Under the pieces are notes generated by a model. The model searched no databases. It saw only the letters and a program-made list of their open reading frames with translations, and was not told where the DNA came from. DNA of 64,000 nt from Paractinoplanes ovalisporus. GTDB lineage: Bacteria; Actinomycetota; Actinomycetes; Mycobacteriales; Micromonosporaceae. Position 1 is the first letter of the stretch. Every line of letters starts with the position of its first letter. A program made the translations under genes and the position numbers. Of the stretch, positions 26,173-34,121 are shown one piece after another. The stretch is taken from positions 1-64,000 of the forward strand of contig NZ_JAENHP010000030.1 in assembly GCF_016834655.1 (NCBI RefSeq), in the 5' to 3' direction.

Positions 26173-26217
26173 GTCGCCCGGTGCTGCTTTCGGGAGCAGC
26201 GCCGGGCGACATTTTTC
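26173..26217 (+). terminator. Strong intrinsic terminator of the chitin/glucan cluster
   Basis: A long hairpin, GTCGCCCGGTGCTGCT with AGCAGCGCCGGGCGAC around TTCGGG, is followed by ATTTTTCTT immediately after the chitinase stop. Confidence 0.9.
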
Positions 26218-26235
26218 TTGGCCGCTATACGCTCA

Positions 26236-26258
26236 GAGTATACGCTGAGAGAATACTC
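26236..26258. promoter_or_regulatory. Inverted repeat upstream of the lipase-like gene
   Basis: GAGTAT and ATACTC are separated by 11 nt, within an AT-richer block that also contains a second TATACGCT. It lies 25 nt before the next ATG, so it overlaps the likely promoter or 5' UTR. Probably a repressor site; the regulator is unknown. Confidence 0.45.
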
Positions 26259-26282
26259 AGCCGGTTCTCACGGGGAGGTCCC

Positions 26283-27431
26283 ATGTCCGTACTCTCGATC
26301 AGCCGTCGCGCCCTGATGGCGAGCGCGCTGGCCACGCTTGTCGCGCCCTCGCTGCCCGCCGTCGCCGCGCCGCCACGGCTCTCGCTGCCTGGCCCGACCG
26401 GGCCGCACCAGATCGGCACGGTCGCTCTGCATCTGCTCGACCGGTCGCGGCCCGACCCCTTCACGGGCCAGGCCGGGCACCGTGAACTCATGATCGGCGT
26501 CTGGTACCCGGCCCGCGACACTGCGCACCACCCGCGGGCGCCGTGGATGGAGCCGGCGGTGCTGCGCGAATACCTGAGCGACGCCGGGTACGCCCCCGAC
26601 CTCGTGACCACGCCCCGGACCTCCGGGCACATCGGGGCGACGGTCCGGCGTACGGGGAAATTGCCGGTTGTGGTCTTCTCCCACGGCTCCGGAGGTCACC
26701 GCGACGAGAACTCGACGATGATCCAGGAACTGGCCTCCCGCGGGTACCTGGTCGTGACCATCGACCACCTCGGCGACGCCTACAGCCAGTTGCCCAGCGG
26801 CCGGGTCGTCACACCGACCGAGGGGTCGTTCACGCCCGAGGACTACGCCCAGGACGCGCGGTTCGTGCTCGACCGCATCGGTGACCTGGCCGCCGGACGC
26901 AATCCCGACGTCGACGGAAAGCGCCTGCCGGACGGGCTGGCCTGGGCGCCCGACACCCACCGGATCGGCATGGTGGGCTGGTCCAAGGGCGGCACCGCCA
27001 CGGCCCGGGTCATGCTCACCGACCGGCGGGTCCGGGCCGGCCTGGCCATCGACGCGCCCATGCAGCCGCTGATGACCGGGTCGATCGACCGGCCGTTCAT
27101 GATGATGACCGCCGAGTTCCCGCGGGCCACCGAGCCGGCCGTGGCCCAGTTCTGGACCCAGCTGCGCGGATGGCGCCTCAACGTGCAGGCCAGGGGCGCG
27201 GTGCATTCCTCGTACGGTGATCTGCAGGTGCTGATGCCCCAGGTGGCCCGGCTGGTCGGAATGAGCGACGACGAACTGCGCTCGTGGATCGGGACGCTCG
27301 ACCCGGCCCGCGCCGTGCGCATCGACCGCGCCTACCCGGTCGCGTTCTTCGACGAGCACCTGCGCGGGCGGGAGCAACGCCTGCTCGACGGGCCGAACCG
27401 TGCGTTCCCCGAGGTCGACTATCTGCCCTGA
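26283..27431 (+). CDS. Secreted alpha/beta hydrolase (PAF-acetylhydrolase-like)
   Basis: 382 aa. The N-terminus SRRALMASALATLVAPSLP resembles a secretion signal, with twin Arg nearby. The core has the oxyanion segment VVFSHGSGGHRDE, the nucleophile elbow GWSKGG and a late His in GAVHSSYGDL, with an Asp in GLAIDAPMQ. This matches secreted lipases/esterases of the platelet-activating-factor acetylhydrolase type. The substrate is not predictable. Confidence 0.75.
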   Translation: MSVLSISRRALMASALATLVAPSLPAVAAPPRLSLPGPTGPHQIGTVALHLLDRSRPDPFTGQAGHRELMIGVWYPARDTAHHPRAPWMEPAVLREYLSDAGYAPDLVTTPRTSGHIGATVRRTGKLPVVVFSHGSGGHRDENSTMIQELASRGYLVVTIDHLGDAYSQLPSGRVVTPTEGSFTPEDYAQDARFVLDRIGDLAAGRNPDVDGKRLPDGLAWAPDTHRIGMVGWSKGGTATARVMLTDRRVRAGLAIDAPMQPLMTGSIDRPFMMMTAEFPRATEPAVAQFWTQLRGWRLNVQARGAVHSSYGDLQVLMPQVARLVGMSDDELRSWIGTLDPARAVRIDRAYPVAFFDEHLRGREQRLLDGPNRAFPEVDYLP

Positions 27432-27443
27432 CGACCGGGTTTT

Positions 27444-27483
27444 GGGTGGCCGCACCGAGGGGAAACTCCTGCCGCGGCCACCC
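27444..27483 (+). terminator. Hairpin after the hydrolase gene
   Basis: A perfect 10-bp stem, GGGTGGCCGC with GCGGCCACCC, around a 20-nt loop lies 12 nt after the hydrolase stop. No T-run. Confidence 0.55.
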
Positions 27484-27532
27484 ACCGCCGTTAGTCTGAG
27501 GTCTGCCTGTTTCGTCCCCTTGTGAGGTGCCC

Positions 27533-28795
27533 GTGTCGCAGCCCGTGGAGGTGGACGTCGTCATCGTCGGCGGCGGTCTCGCCGGCCTTTCCGCTGCTCG
27601 CAGGCTCGACCGGGCCGGCGTGGAGTGGCTGCTGGTCGAGGCTTCCGACCGCATCGGGGGCCGCGTCACCACCGACGTCGTCGACGGATGGCACTTCGAC
27701 CGCGGCTTCCAGATCATCAACACGTCCTATCCGCGACTGCCCGCCCTCGTCGATGTCGACGCCCTCGACCTGCGCTTTTTCACCCCCGGCGTGCTCGTAC
27801 GCCGCGGCGGGGAACTCCATCGCCTCGAGAACCCGGTGCGCGAGCCGATGGCGGCGGCCCAGACCCTGACCTCCGGCGTCGGAACGCTCAGCGACCGCCT
27901 GAAGTTCGCGGCGCTGGCGACCAAATGCGCCACGCTGCCCGCCGGGAAGCTGCTCGAGGCCCGCGAGACGACCACGCAGGAGATGCTGCGCAAGGCCGGC
28001 CTGTCCCACCGGATGATCGAAGAGGTGCTGCGGCCGTTCCTCTCCGGGGTCTTCGCCGACCGCTCCCTCGACACGTCCAGCCACGTGTTCGCGATGATCC
28101 TGCGCTCGTTCGCCCGCGGCCGCATGGGCGTTCCGGCGGCCGGCATGGCGGCCCTGCCCGCCGCGATCGCCGGTCCGCTGCCCTATCCCCAACTGCTGAT
28201 CGGCGCCCGTACGCTCGAGGTCGAACCCGGCATGGTGGTGACCGAGGGGGGCGAGATCCGCTGCCGGGCGGTCATCGTGGCCACCGACCCGTCCGCCGCG
28301 GCCGAGCTGCTGCCCCAGCTCCCACGCCCCGACATGCACGGCCTGACCACGTTCTATTTCGGCGCCGACCGGGCCCCCATCGACGAGCCCACCCTGATCC
28401 TCGACGGCGACCGCCGCGAGATCATCGCCAACACGGTGGTCGTCTCGAACGCCGCGCCGGAGTACGCACCCAGCGGCAAATCCCTGATCGCGGCCTCCGT
28501 GGTCGGGGTTTCGGCCCCCTCTCCCGCGTCCGAGACGGTGATCCGGGTCGAGCTCTCCCGCCTCTACGGCGTACCCACCGACGACTGGGACCTGCTGGAA
28601 GTCGTGAGCATCCCCGAGGCGCTACCGGCGGCCCGGGTCCCCCAGTCGTCCCTGCGCAAGCCGGTCGACCTGGGCGAGGGCCTGTTCATAGCCGGCGACC
28701 ACCGCGACAGCCCGTCCATCCAGGGCGCGCTGGCGGGCGGTTGGCGCACGGCCGGGGCCGTTCTTTCCTGGCTGGGAACCCGGGTAAACGCCTGA
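27533..28795 (+). CDS. FAD-dependent amine-oxidase-like oxidoreductase
   Basis: 420 aa from the GTG at 27533 with GAGG just upstream. The N-terminal dinucleotide-binding fold has VVIVGGGLAGLSAARRL, the second strand ending VEASDRIGGRV, and DRGFQIINTSYP. The C-terminus FIAGDHRDSPSIQGALAGGWRTAGAV is the FAD-closing segment of flavin amine oxidases and desaturase-like proteins. No signal peptide. The substrate is unknown. Confidence 0.8.
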   Translation: MSQPVEVDVVIVGGGLAGLSAARRLDRAGVEWLLVEASDRIGGRVTTDVVDGWHFDRGFQIINTSYPRLPALVDVDALDLRFFTPGVLVRRGGELHRLENPVREPMAAAQTLTSGVGTLSDRLKFAALATKCATLPAGKLLEARETTTQEMLRKAGLSHRMIEEVLRPFLSGVFADRSLDTSSHVFAMILRSFARGRMGVPAAGMAALPAAIAGPLPYPQLLIGARTLEVEPGMVVTEGGEIRCRAVIVATDPSAAAELLPQLPRPDMHGLTTFYFGADRAPIDEPTLILDGDRREIIANTVVVSNAAPEYAPSGKSLIAASVVGVSAPSPASETVIRVELSRLYGVPTDDWDLLEVVSIPEALPAARVPQSSLRKPVDLGEGLFIAGDHRDSPSIQGALAGGWRTAGAVLSWLGTRVNA

Positions 28796-28874
28796 TTCGT
28801 CGGCGTCACCCAGCGTCCGCGCAGGAGATCGCTGGCTGTGGCTGTGCGGCACGGGTTAGTATCGCCGCCGGTAA

Positions 28875-28948
28875 GGGGCGGTAGCTCAGTGGGTTAGAGC
28901 AGGGGACTCATAATCCCTCGGTCGCGGGTTCGAGTCCCGCCCGCCCCA
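28875..28948 (+). tRNA. tRNA with CAT anticodon (Met, or Ile2)
   Basis: A 74-nt cloverleaf: acceptor GGGGCGG/CCGCCCC, D arm GCTC...GAGC, anticodon arm GGGGA-CTCATAA-TCCCT (CAT), T arm GCGGG-TTCGAGT-CCCGC, discriminator A, no encoded CCA. It may be elongator tRNA-Met or tRNA-Ile2 needing lysidine; these cannot be told apart here by eye. Confidence 0.93.
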
Positions 28949-28957
28949 CTGTATTTG

Positions 28958-28992
28958 CCTGGGGGCGACCCCCAGACCCCACGTTACGGTGG
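28958..28992 (+). repeat. Post-tRNA repeat, copy 2
   Basis: The hairpin CTGGGGGCGACCCCCAG plus ACCCCACGTTACGGTGG begins 10 nt after the tRNA. It is nearly identical to copy 3 at 30534-30568 and related to copy 1 at 23153-23188. It could work as the tRNA terminator. Confidence 0.6.
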
Positions 28993-29167
28993 GCGCGCGG
29001 GGGGAGTTGGTCACGCTTCCGTCGGGCTTGCGTCCTCCGGCCCGCAAGGCCTCGCGCGCTCGATTTTGCCTGTAGCTGGCGGCTGCACGCCCCGGGGGTC
29101 GCATTTAAGGAACTTTAAGGAACGCTTGCTCAGCGTCATGAACTGGTGCACATCGCTGCTCGTATAT

Positions 29168-29238
29168 CTCGGCACAGGCAGTACCGGAGACCTCGGCACA
29201 AGCAGTACCGAGATCTCGGCACAAGCAGTACCGGAGAC
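29168..29238 (+). repeat. Three tandem 24-nt repeats in a 5' leader
   Basis: Three head-to-tail copies (24, 23 and 24 nt) of CTCGGCACAAGCAGTACCG plus a short tail lie 15 nt before the start codon of the next gene. They differ at few positions. Possibly a regulatory or recently amplified sequence. Confidence 0.8.
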
Positions 29239-29253
29239 GAAGAGGAGCCGTGC

Positions 29254-30180
29254 ATGTATCGACGCGGAGTCAGCAGCTATCGACGCGGAATCAGCAGCCG
29301 GACGCGCAAGCTGGTGATTGGAGGCGCCGCCGCAGCGCTGCTCGGCTCGGCGCTCGCGGTCGGCACGGGGATGGGCCAGGCCGCCGAACAGGGCAACGTC
29401 CGAGCCGGCTCCGGGAACGTTGACGCTTTGGTGCCGGCGCTGGGTTTCAGCCCGGGCGATCCGAACGCGACGGCCGACCGCGTGGGCCCCACCGGGGTGA
29501 ATGTCCCTGGTCGTTGCCCGCCCACTCAGGCTCAGGTGAACGCGCAGGTGGCGCTCAAGAATGCGAACCTGCCGAGTGGAACGGACCTGGAAAGCCGCAT
29601 TCAGCGTTTTGAAAAGACCTTGTCGGCGATTCAGGACTTGAAGTGCCCTGCATCTTCCACGACGTTGCTGGGCCGCTTGAAATCGTTGACCGCGCTGCGC
29701 GGGAACGCGAACCGCGATGACGCCCTGCGTGGTCTGGGTCTGAACGAGACGCCGGCAGATAGAGCCGCCGCCCCGGGACCCGGTGACGCGGCCGCGGGTG
29801 GAGCGACGGGGAACGCCGGAGCCGGCTCCGGCAGCATTGACGCTTTGGTGCCGGCGCTGGGTTTCAGCCCGGGCGATCCGAACGCGACGGCCGACCGCGT
29901 GGGCCCCACCGGGGTGAATGTCCCTGGTCGTTGCCCGCCCACTCAGGCTCAGGTGAACGCGCAGGTGGCGCTCAAGAATGCGAACCTGCCGAGTGGAACG
30001 GACCTGGAAAGCCGCATTCAGCGTTTTGAAAAGACCTTGTCGGCGATTCAGGACTTGAAGTGCCCTGCATCTTCGACGACTTTGCTGGGCCGCTTGAATT
30101 CGTTGACCGCGTTGCGCGGAGACGCGAACCGCGATGACGTCCTGCGCGGTTTGGGTCTTAACGAAACGCCGGCGGGTTAA
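29254..30180 (+). CDS. Secreted protein with two near-identical 139-residue repeats
   Basis: 308 aa from the ATG at 29254, with AGAGGAG ahead. An Arg-rich start with a duplicated YRRGxSS motif is followed by a signal segment (LVIGGAAAALLGSALAV, then AAEQ). The mature part is one domain present twice, offset by exactly 417 nt: DALVPALGFSPGDPNATADR, CPPTQAQVNAQVALKNANL, SRIQRFEKTLSAIQDLKC, ALRGNANRDDALRGLGLNE. Long stretches are identical at DNA level. Each unit has two cysteines. I do not recognise the family. It lies inside the segment bracketed by a tRNA and its 3'-half copy. Confidence 0.8.
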   Translation: MYRRGVSSYRRGISSRTRKLVIGGAAAALLGSALAVGTGMGQAAEQGNVRAGSGNVDALVPALGFSPGDPNATADRVGPTGVNVPGRCPPTQAQVNAQVALKNANLPSGTDLESRIQRFEKTLSAIQDLKCPASSTTLLGRLKSLTALRGNANRDDALRGLGLNETPADRAAAPGPGDAAAGGATGNAGAGSGSIDALVPALGFSPGDPNATADRVGPTGVNVPGRCPPTQAQVNAQVALKNANLPSGTDLESRIQRFEKTLSAIQDLKCPASSTTLLGRLNSLTALRGDANRDDVLRGLGLNETPAG

Positions 30181-30307
30181 AGCCGCGGGAATGCGGCGCC
30201 GTGGACAACGGCGCCCGGATCCCTCGCGGATCCTGATCCACCGCACGGAACCGCCTCGCCGGAGGCCCTCGCACCACGGGGGTCTCCGGCGTGTCCGTGT
30301 GCGGGCC

Positions 30308-30406
30308 ATGCGCGCGGTGATCTTCGGCTACTTCGGCACACTGACCGACCCCGGCGCTGAGGAGTATCGCGAACCGCGCGCACCGTATTGGCGAGCTGCT
30401 CGGTGA
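30308..30406 (+). pseudogene. Remnant of a HAD-family hydrolase N-terminus
   Basis: A 32-codon frame encodes RAVIFGYFGTLTDPGAEEYRE. This resembles the first motif of HAD phosphatases (FDYFGTLTD) with the nucleophilic Asp position changed to Gly, and the frame stops soon after. It is probably a decayed fragment. Confidence 0.5.
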
Positions 30407-30481
30407 GGACAATGCGGTCGCAGACGGCCGCTCCGTCAGCAGAGCAGCAGGTAGAGGTTGTAGGCCATCCGGAAGGGCGCT

Positions 30482-30523
30482 CTCGTAATCCCTCGGTCGC
30501 GGGTTTCGAGTCCCGCCCGTCCG
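30482..30523 (+). repeat. Degenerate 3'-half copy of the CAT tRNA
   Basis: The sequence from the anticodon loop to the acceptor of the tRNA at 28875-28948 recurs here. CTCGTAA replaces CTCATAA, one T is inserted in the T loop, and the acceptor is mutated (CCGTCCG). No 5' half is present, so it is not a functional tRNA. With the intact gene it brackets about 1.5 kb, like the ends of an old tRNA-integrated element. Confidence 0.75.
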
Positions 30524-30533
30524 ACTCAACTAA

Positions 30534-30568
30534 CCTAGGGGCGACCCCCGGACCCCACGTTACGGTGG
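30534..30568 (+). repeat. Post-tRNA repeat, copy 3
   Basis: A near-copy of 28958-28992 (CTAGGGGCGACCCCCGG plus ACCCCACGTTACGGTGG), located 10 nt after the degenerate tRNA half, exactly as copy 2 follows the intact tRNA. The duplication therefore covers tRNA half and repeat together. Confidence 0.65.
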
Positions 30569-30670
30569 TGGCGCCGAGTGGTCCGCTGCCGGTCGGCGCT
30601 GGTTGCGCTCTTGTTTGCGGGTGGTTGGCGCGCGTCTCCGCGTAGCGCCATATCGGTGTATGGTCCTTGT

Positions 30671-30937
30671 ATGGCAGCCAAGAAGATCACGATAACGCTT
30701 CCCGAAGAGCTGGTCGAAGCTCTCGGCTCCGCGGCCCGGGATGAGGGAGTCCCGTTGTCGCGGCTTGTGGCCAGCGCGGCCGAGAGTGAGCTTCGCCGTC
30801 GGGCCGGGCGGCATCTGGTGGCCGACTGGCAGGCGGAGCATGGTGCCTTCACGGCCGAGGAACTCGCGGCGGCAAGGGCGGAGATGGCTACCGCGGATGC
30901 TGAGGCGTTCGGGGTTTCTCCGTCGGCGGCGGCGTGA
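30671..30937 (+). CDS. Antitoxin of a VapBC-type pair
   Basis: 88 aa. The start KKITITLPEELVEALGSAARDEG is a ribbon-helix-helix DNA-binding domain like many VapB antitoxins; the acidic C-terminus (TAEELAAARAEMATADAEAF) would wrap the toxin. It overlaps the PIN gene by 4 nt (GTGA). The pair would autoregulate its promoter. Confidence 0.8.
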   Translation: MAAKKITITLPEELVEALGSAARDEGVPLSRLVASAAESELRRRAGRHLVADWQAEHGAFTAEELAAARAEMATADAEAFGVSPSAAA

Positions 30938-31326
30938 GCATTCCGTACGTCTACGACGCGGGTGTGCTGCTGGCTATCGACAGCAACGACCGTCGCATGT
31001 GGGCCATTCATCACCTGGCCGTCGAGGAAGGGCGAAGGCTGCTCGTCCCTTCCGTCGTCGTGGCTCAGGCCTGGCGCGATGGCCGGCGGCAGGTTCAGCT
31101 GGGCCGGTTCCTGCACAGCTGCGAGATCGTCCCGGTGGGGCTGGAGTCAGCGAAGGCGGCCGGCGTCCTGTGCGGCAAGGCAGGCACCCGCGACGTGGTC
31201 GACGCCACGGTGGTCACCATCGCTCTGGTCCACGGTGCCATCGTATTTACCAGTGACCCGGGTGACATCACCGATCTGGGAGCTGCGGCCGAGGTCAAGC
31301 CAGGACTGGTCGTGCGCCGAGTCTGA
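30934..31326 (+). CDS. PIN-domain ribonuclease toxin (VapC-like)
   Basis: 130 aa. Acidic PIN residues are visible: Asp8 in YVYDAGVLLAID, DVVDATVV near residue 90, and TSDPGDI near the end. VapC toxins cut tRNA or rRNA when freed from antitoxin. It is translationally coupled to the antitoxin. The following 205 nt (31327-31531) hold nothing recognisable. Confidence 0.82.
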   Translation: MSIPYVYDAGVLLAIDSNDRRMWAIHHLAVEEGRRLLVPSVVVAQAWRDGRRQVQLGRFLHSCEIVPVGLESAKAAGVLCGKAGTRDVVDATVVTIALVHGAIVFTSDPGDITDLGAAAEVKPGLVVRRV

Positions 31327-31531
31327 CCGCCGTGCCCCGGCGATTGAGGTCCAGTCCGGCCGATATCGCGCTCACTTGTCCGTCTCGCTCGCGACGGGAC
31401 GGTGTGGTCTCCGCCGCGCCTACGTCCGATGACGCGTCGGGCGACGATGCTGTTAGTTATTGTCGATGCATGTCGGGTCTCTTGATGACGGCCGCTGATC
31501 GTGGTCTCGTCCCGGCCGGTTGCCTGAACTC

Positions 31532-32098
31532 ATGAGTCCCGGTGGCACTGACGCGAGCCTGCTGGAACTGGTGGTGGGCTTCTTCGTCGCGGTCTCGCTC
31601 ATAGCGGTGATCACGATGATCCTGCGCCGGCGCAGTGGCCGCGAAGACCTGCTGGGCACTCAGGTGCGGGAGATGGAGGCGCGTGCCTCCGCCGCTGCGG
31701 GCCCGGGCGCCGACACCCGTCAGCGGGACGCAGCCACCCGGATCGCCGGCGCCCGCATTGATGAAGCTGCCTCCCGTGCTCCCGTCCCTGCTCAAGGAGC
31801 CACTGACGAGCCGGCCCCCGGTGCGGCGCTGGATGCTGGCTTTCTGGATGCCACCGCGGGAGAGCGGTCGGCTCAGGACGCCACAGCTCCGCCGGACGGG
31901 TGGCCCTTGGCAGCCGACGGAAAGAATGACGCAATGGCCGACGCATTCGCCTGGCTCCGGATCGCGGCCATGGTGGACGCCGGGCAGCGCGAACAGGCAG
32001 TCGAGTTGCTCAGCGCGACGATGGACATCACGACAGACGAGGCGCAGATGCTCGTCGACGGCCTGAACGACGCCGGCAGCGAGCGTCGCCCCGACTGA
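31532..32098 (+). CDS. Single-pass membrane protein, unknown
   Basis: About 188 aa from the ATG at 31532. One membrane helix lies at residues 8-30 (LLELVVGFFVAVSLIAVITMIL), then a basic RRRSGRED stop-transfer, a long Ala/Pro-rich linker, and a folded C-terminal block (AFAWLRIAAMVDAGQREQAVELL, then TTDEAQMLVDGL). The end resembles a small helical UBA-like or ribosomal-L7/L12-like motif. No function known to me; the ribosome-binding site is weak. Confidence 0.5.
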   Translation: MSPGGTDASLLELVVGFFVAVSLIAVITMILRRRSGREDLLGTQVREMEARASAAAGPGADTRQRDAATRIAGARIDEAASRAPVPAQGATDEPAPGAALDAGFLDATAGERSAQDATAPPDGWPLAADGKNDAMADAFAWLRIAAMVDAGQREQAVELLSATMDITTDEAQMLVDGLNDAGSERRPD

Positions 32099-32181
32099 CC
32101 CGAGTGGCGGAGAGAATGCTCGGCCGGCGCGGCGTGCTCCATTCAGTGCTGACGACGGCGTAGTCGCCCTGAGGAGGAGTC

Positions 32182-32340
32182 ATGACCGAGGCATCGGACT
32201 GGTGTGATGTGAAGGCCAAGGCTCGTGCCGTTGACCCCACCTGGGACAACGACGACCGCGTGGCCCCGGCGGCAGCAAATGCGTGAGCAGATGCTCATTG
32301 CTGTCAGCGGCTCCGACGGCCGTTCGTCAGGCGCGCGTCC
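32182..32340 (+). pseudogene. Frameshifted XRE/HigA-type antitoxin remnant
   Basis: A good Shine-Dalgarno (GAGGAGG) precedes the ATG at 32182. The frame reads MTEASDWCDVKAKARAVDPT and stops after 34 codons. A one-base shift near 32265 continues as RQQMREQMLIAVSGS, the order found in actinobacterial antitoxins of the form KARxxDPxW...RVxxRxxMREQMLAEV ahead of an HTH. The HTH itself is lost. Confidence 0.5.
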
Positions 32341-32380
32341 AGGGTCGTGATCTATGGCCGTCGATTGTTAGCTTGGGGTC

Positions 32381-32668
32381 GTGAGCGGGCGGCCGAGGAC
32401 ATCGCGCGGCGGTGCCGCCTCGAGCGCCGACCTTCCCGACGACCTGGAGGATCCGTTCGAACCCCTGATCCAGCTGTTCGAGCGGGGCGGCGGCTTCCAC
32501 ACCGAGAAAGGCGCGGTCAACCTGGAGTGGAAGTCGGTCCGCATGGCCGGCTGGCGTGACCGGGCCGAGGCGCCCGCCATGTCCAGCTTCGCCGCCGACG
32601 CTCTCGACGAGATCGATCGGACCGGATCACTCGCCCAGTTCGGTCGCGTCGTGGGTCCCGCTGACTGA
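32381..32668 (+). CDS. Hypothetical protein (95 aa)
   Basis: GTG start at 32381. An acidic Asp/Glu-rich first half (DLPDDLEDPFEPLIQLFE) leads to GGGFHTEKGAVNLEWKSVRM and a short helical end. No signal or membrane segment. I do not recognise the family. Convergent with the next gene, with stops 2 nt apart. Confidence 0.5.
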   Translation: MSGRPRTSRGGAASSADLPDDLEDPFEPLIQLFERGGGFHTEKGAVNLEWKSVRMAGWRDRAEAPAMSSFAADALDEIDRTGSLAQFGRVVGPAD

Positions 32669-32670
32669 AG

Positions 32671-33354
32671 CTAGGACGCTTCGGGCTGGTCGAAGTGCTT
32701 CCAGTGGCCTTCGGAGACGACCTCGACGCCGGCACTGGAGACCTTGAGGGCTGTGTTGTCGTCGATGGCGTAGGACGGGTTGGGGAGGCCGGCGGCCCAC
32801 TTCTCGGCTGCGCCCATGTGGTTTTCGGGCAGGTCGGGGTGGTCGAGGTGGGGGAAGATCGAGAAGTCGACGATGCCCAGCGTGCTGTCGTCGCCGCCGG
32901 TGGGTGGGCGCCAGCCTGCGAAGTCGTCGCCGATTCTTGGGGTCATCACCATGCTGCCGGCGCTCAGGCCGACCCACAGCGTGTCGGTCAGGGTGGGCAG
33001 CAGGTCGGCCAGGCCGGACTCGCGGATCCAGTAGTGCAGGTACAGCGGGTCGCCGCCGTTCACCAGGATGACGTCGGCCTCGCGGACCTCGGCGGTCCAC
33101 TGGTCGTGGTCCAGGGTGGGCAGGGCGGTCAGCTCCAGGACCCCGACCGATTTCCAGCCCAGTTCGGTCATGGGGCATTCGGTTTCCCGGCCGGCGATGA
33201 AGTTCCAGGCCCGGCCCATGCCGCCGCGGTGGGCGTAGCCGGCGGTGGGGATGCAGAGGGCCGCCGACTCCGCGATCGGCTTGTCCAGCAGCTCCAACAA
33301 GGCCCCGTGGATGGCTTTGTTCTTCACGCCGCCTGAGGTGAGGAGGAGGTTCAT
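32671..33354 (-). CDS. Peptidase E (S51 family) serine dipeptidase
   Basis: 227 aa from the ATG at 33354 (MNLLLTSGGVKNKAI). The nucleophile elbow GLSAGSMVM carries the S51 catalytic Ser, with ILVNGGDPLYL upstream and FSIFPHLDHPDLPENHM holding the likely His. Such enzymes cleave Asp-X dipeptides in the cytoplasm. The frame extends further upstream, but homology starts here. Divergent from the HxlR gene. Confidence 0.83.
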   Translation of the reverse strand: MNLLLTSGGVKNKAIHGALLELLDKPIAESAALCIPTAGYAHRGGMGRAWNFIAGRETECPMTELGWKSVGVLELTALPTLDHDQWTAEVREADVILVNGGDPLYLHYWIRESGLADLLPTLTDTLWVGLSAGSMVMTPRIGDDFAGWRPPTGGDDSTLGIVDFSIFPHLDHPDLPENHMGAAEKWAAGLPNPSYAIDDNTALKVSSAGVEVVSEGHWKHFDQPEAS

Positions 33355-33436
33355 CGGGACCGTCCAGAACTGGTTGCGGAATGAAACCGGGCACGGTGAA
33401 GGTAGCACCACCGGTTGCGAAGTACCATCAGTCCCG

Positions 33437-33949
33437 ATGGACAAGGGCAATGAACACCGGTCGGGCTGCCCGATCAATCTCGCGGTCGAAGTGATGGGCG
33501 ACCGCTGGTCGCTGGTCGTGCTGCGCGACGTCATGTTCGGCGACCGGCACTACTTCCGTGAGCTGCTGGCCGGCTCGCAGGAGGGGATCGCCTCCAACAT
33601 CCTGGCCGATCGGCTGCGGCGGCTGGTGGCCAACGGGCTGTTGTGGCAGGCGGACGATCCCTCCCACAAGCAGAAGATCCGCTACAGCCTGACCGAGGCC
33701 GGTGTGCAGCTCGTTCCGGTCATGGCGGCGCTCGGCTCGTGGGGGCGGCGGCACATGCCGGCCAGTCACGAGCTTTCGGTACGGGCCGAGCTGCTCGAGC
33801 GGGGCGGCCCCGAGCTGTGGGGGCGGTTCATGGACGAGCTGCGCGAGCAACACCTCGGCGTGCCCCGTCCGCCGGGCACCCCGTCGGTCTTCGCCGAGCT
33901 CCAAACCGCGTACGAGAAGGCAGTAGCCGAGACGAACGGCGGCAACTGA
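33437..33949 (+). CDS. HxlR-family transcriptional regulator
   Basis: 170 aa winged-helix regulator: CPINLAVEVMGDRWSLVVLRD, FRELLAGSQEGIASNILADR and KIRYSLTEAGVQLVPVM are the HxlR signature, including the redox-sensitive-type Cys near the N-terminus. A partial dyad (GGTA...TACC, 33401-33426) lies between it and peptidase E and may be its operator. It probably controls itself or the divergent peptidase. Confidence 0.85.
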   Translation: MDKGNEHRSGCPINLAVEVMGDRWSLVVLRDVMFGDRHYFRELLAGSQEGIASNILADRLRRLVANGLLWQADDPSHKQKIRYSLTEAGVQLVPVMAALGSWGRRHMPASHELSVRAELLERGGPELWGRFMDELREQHLGVPRPPGTPSVFAELQTAYEKAVAETNGGN

Positions 33950-34121
33950 AACAGACCCCGTACGGGATAGCCAGGCACTGAACGATCCGAACCCCTCCCG
34001 CGTCGAAGCATCGAAGGACAACGGGAGGGAATGCCGATGAGGCAGCCGGTTCGGAGAGCGCGGGACAACAGCCCGCCGCGGATCTGGGACGTCGGGCGCG
34101 TCCGGCCGTGCTCAGCATGGT

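Noticed and set aside
28886..29104. Minus-strand frame with DSNPRPRDYES across the tRNA
   Set aside because: A well-known artefact of translating tRNA antisense; it lies over a real tRNA. The same kind of peptide at 30158-30529 only marks the tRNA-half copy.
30482..30523. Second CAT tRNA gene
   Set aside because: No 5' half, an extra T in the T loop and a mutated acceptor; kept as a repeat only.
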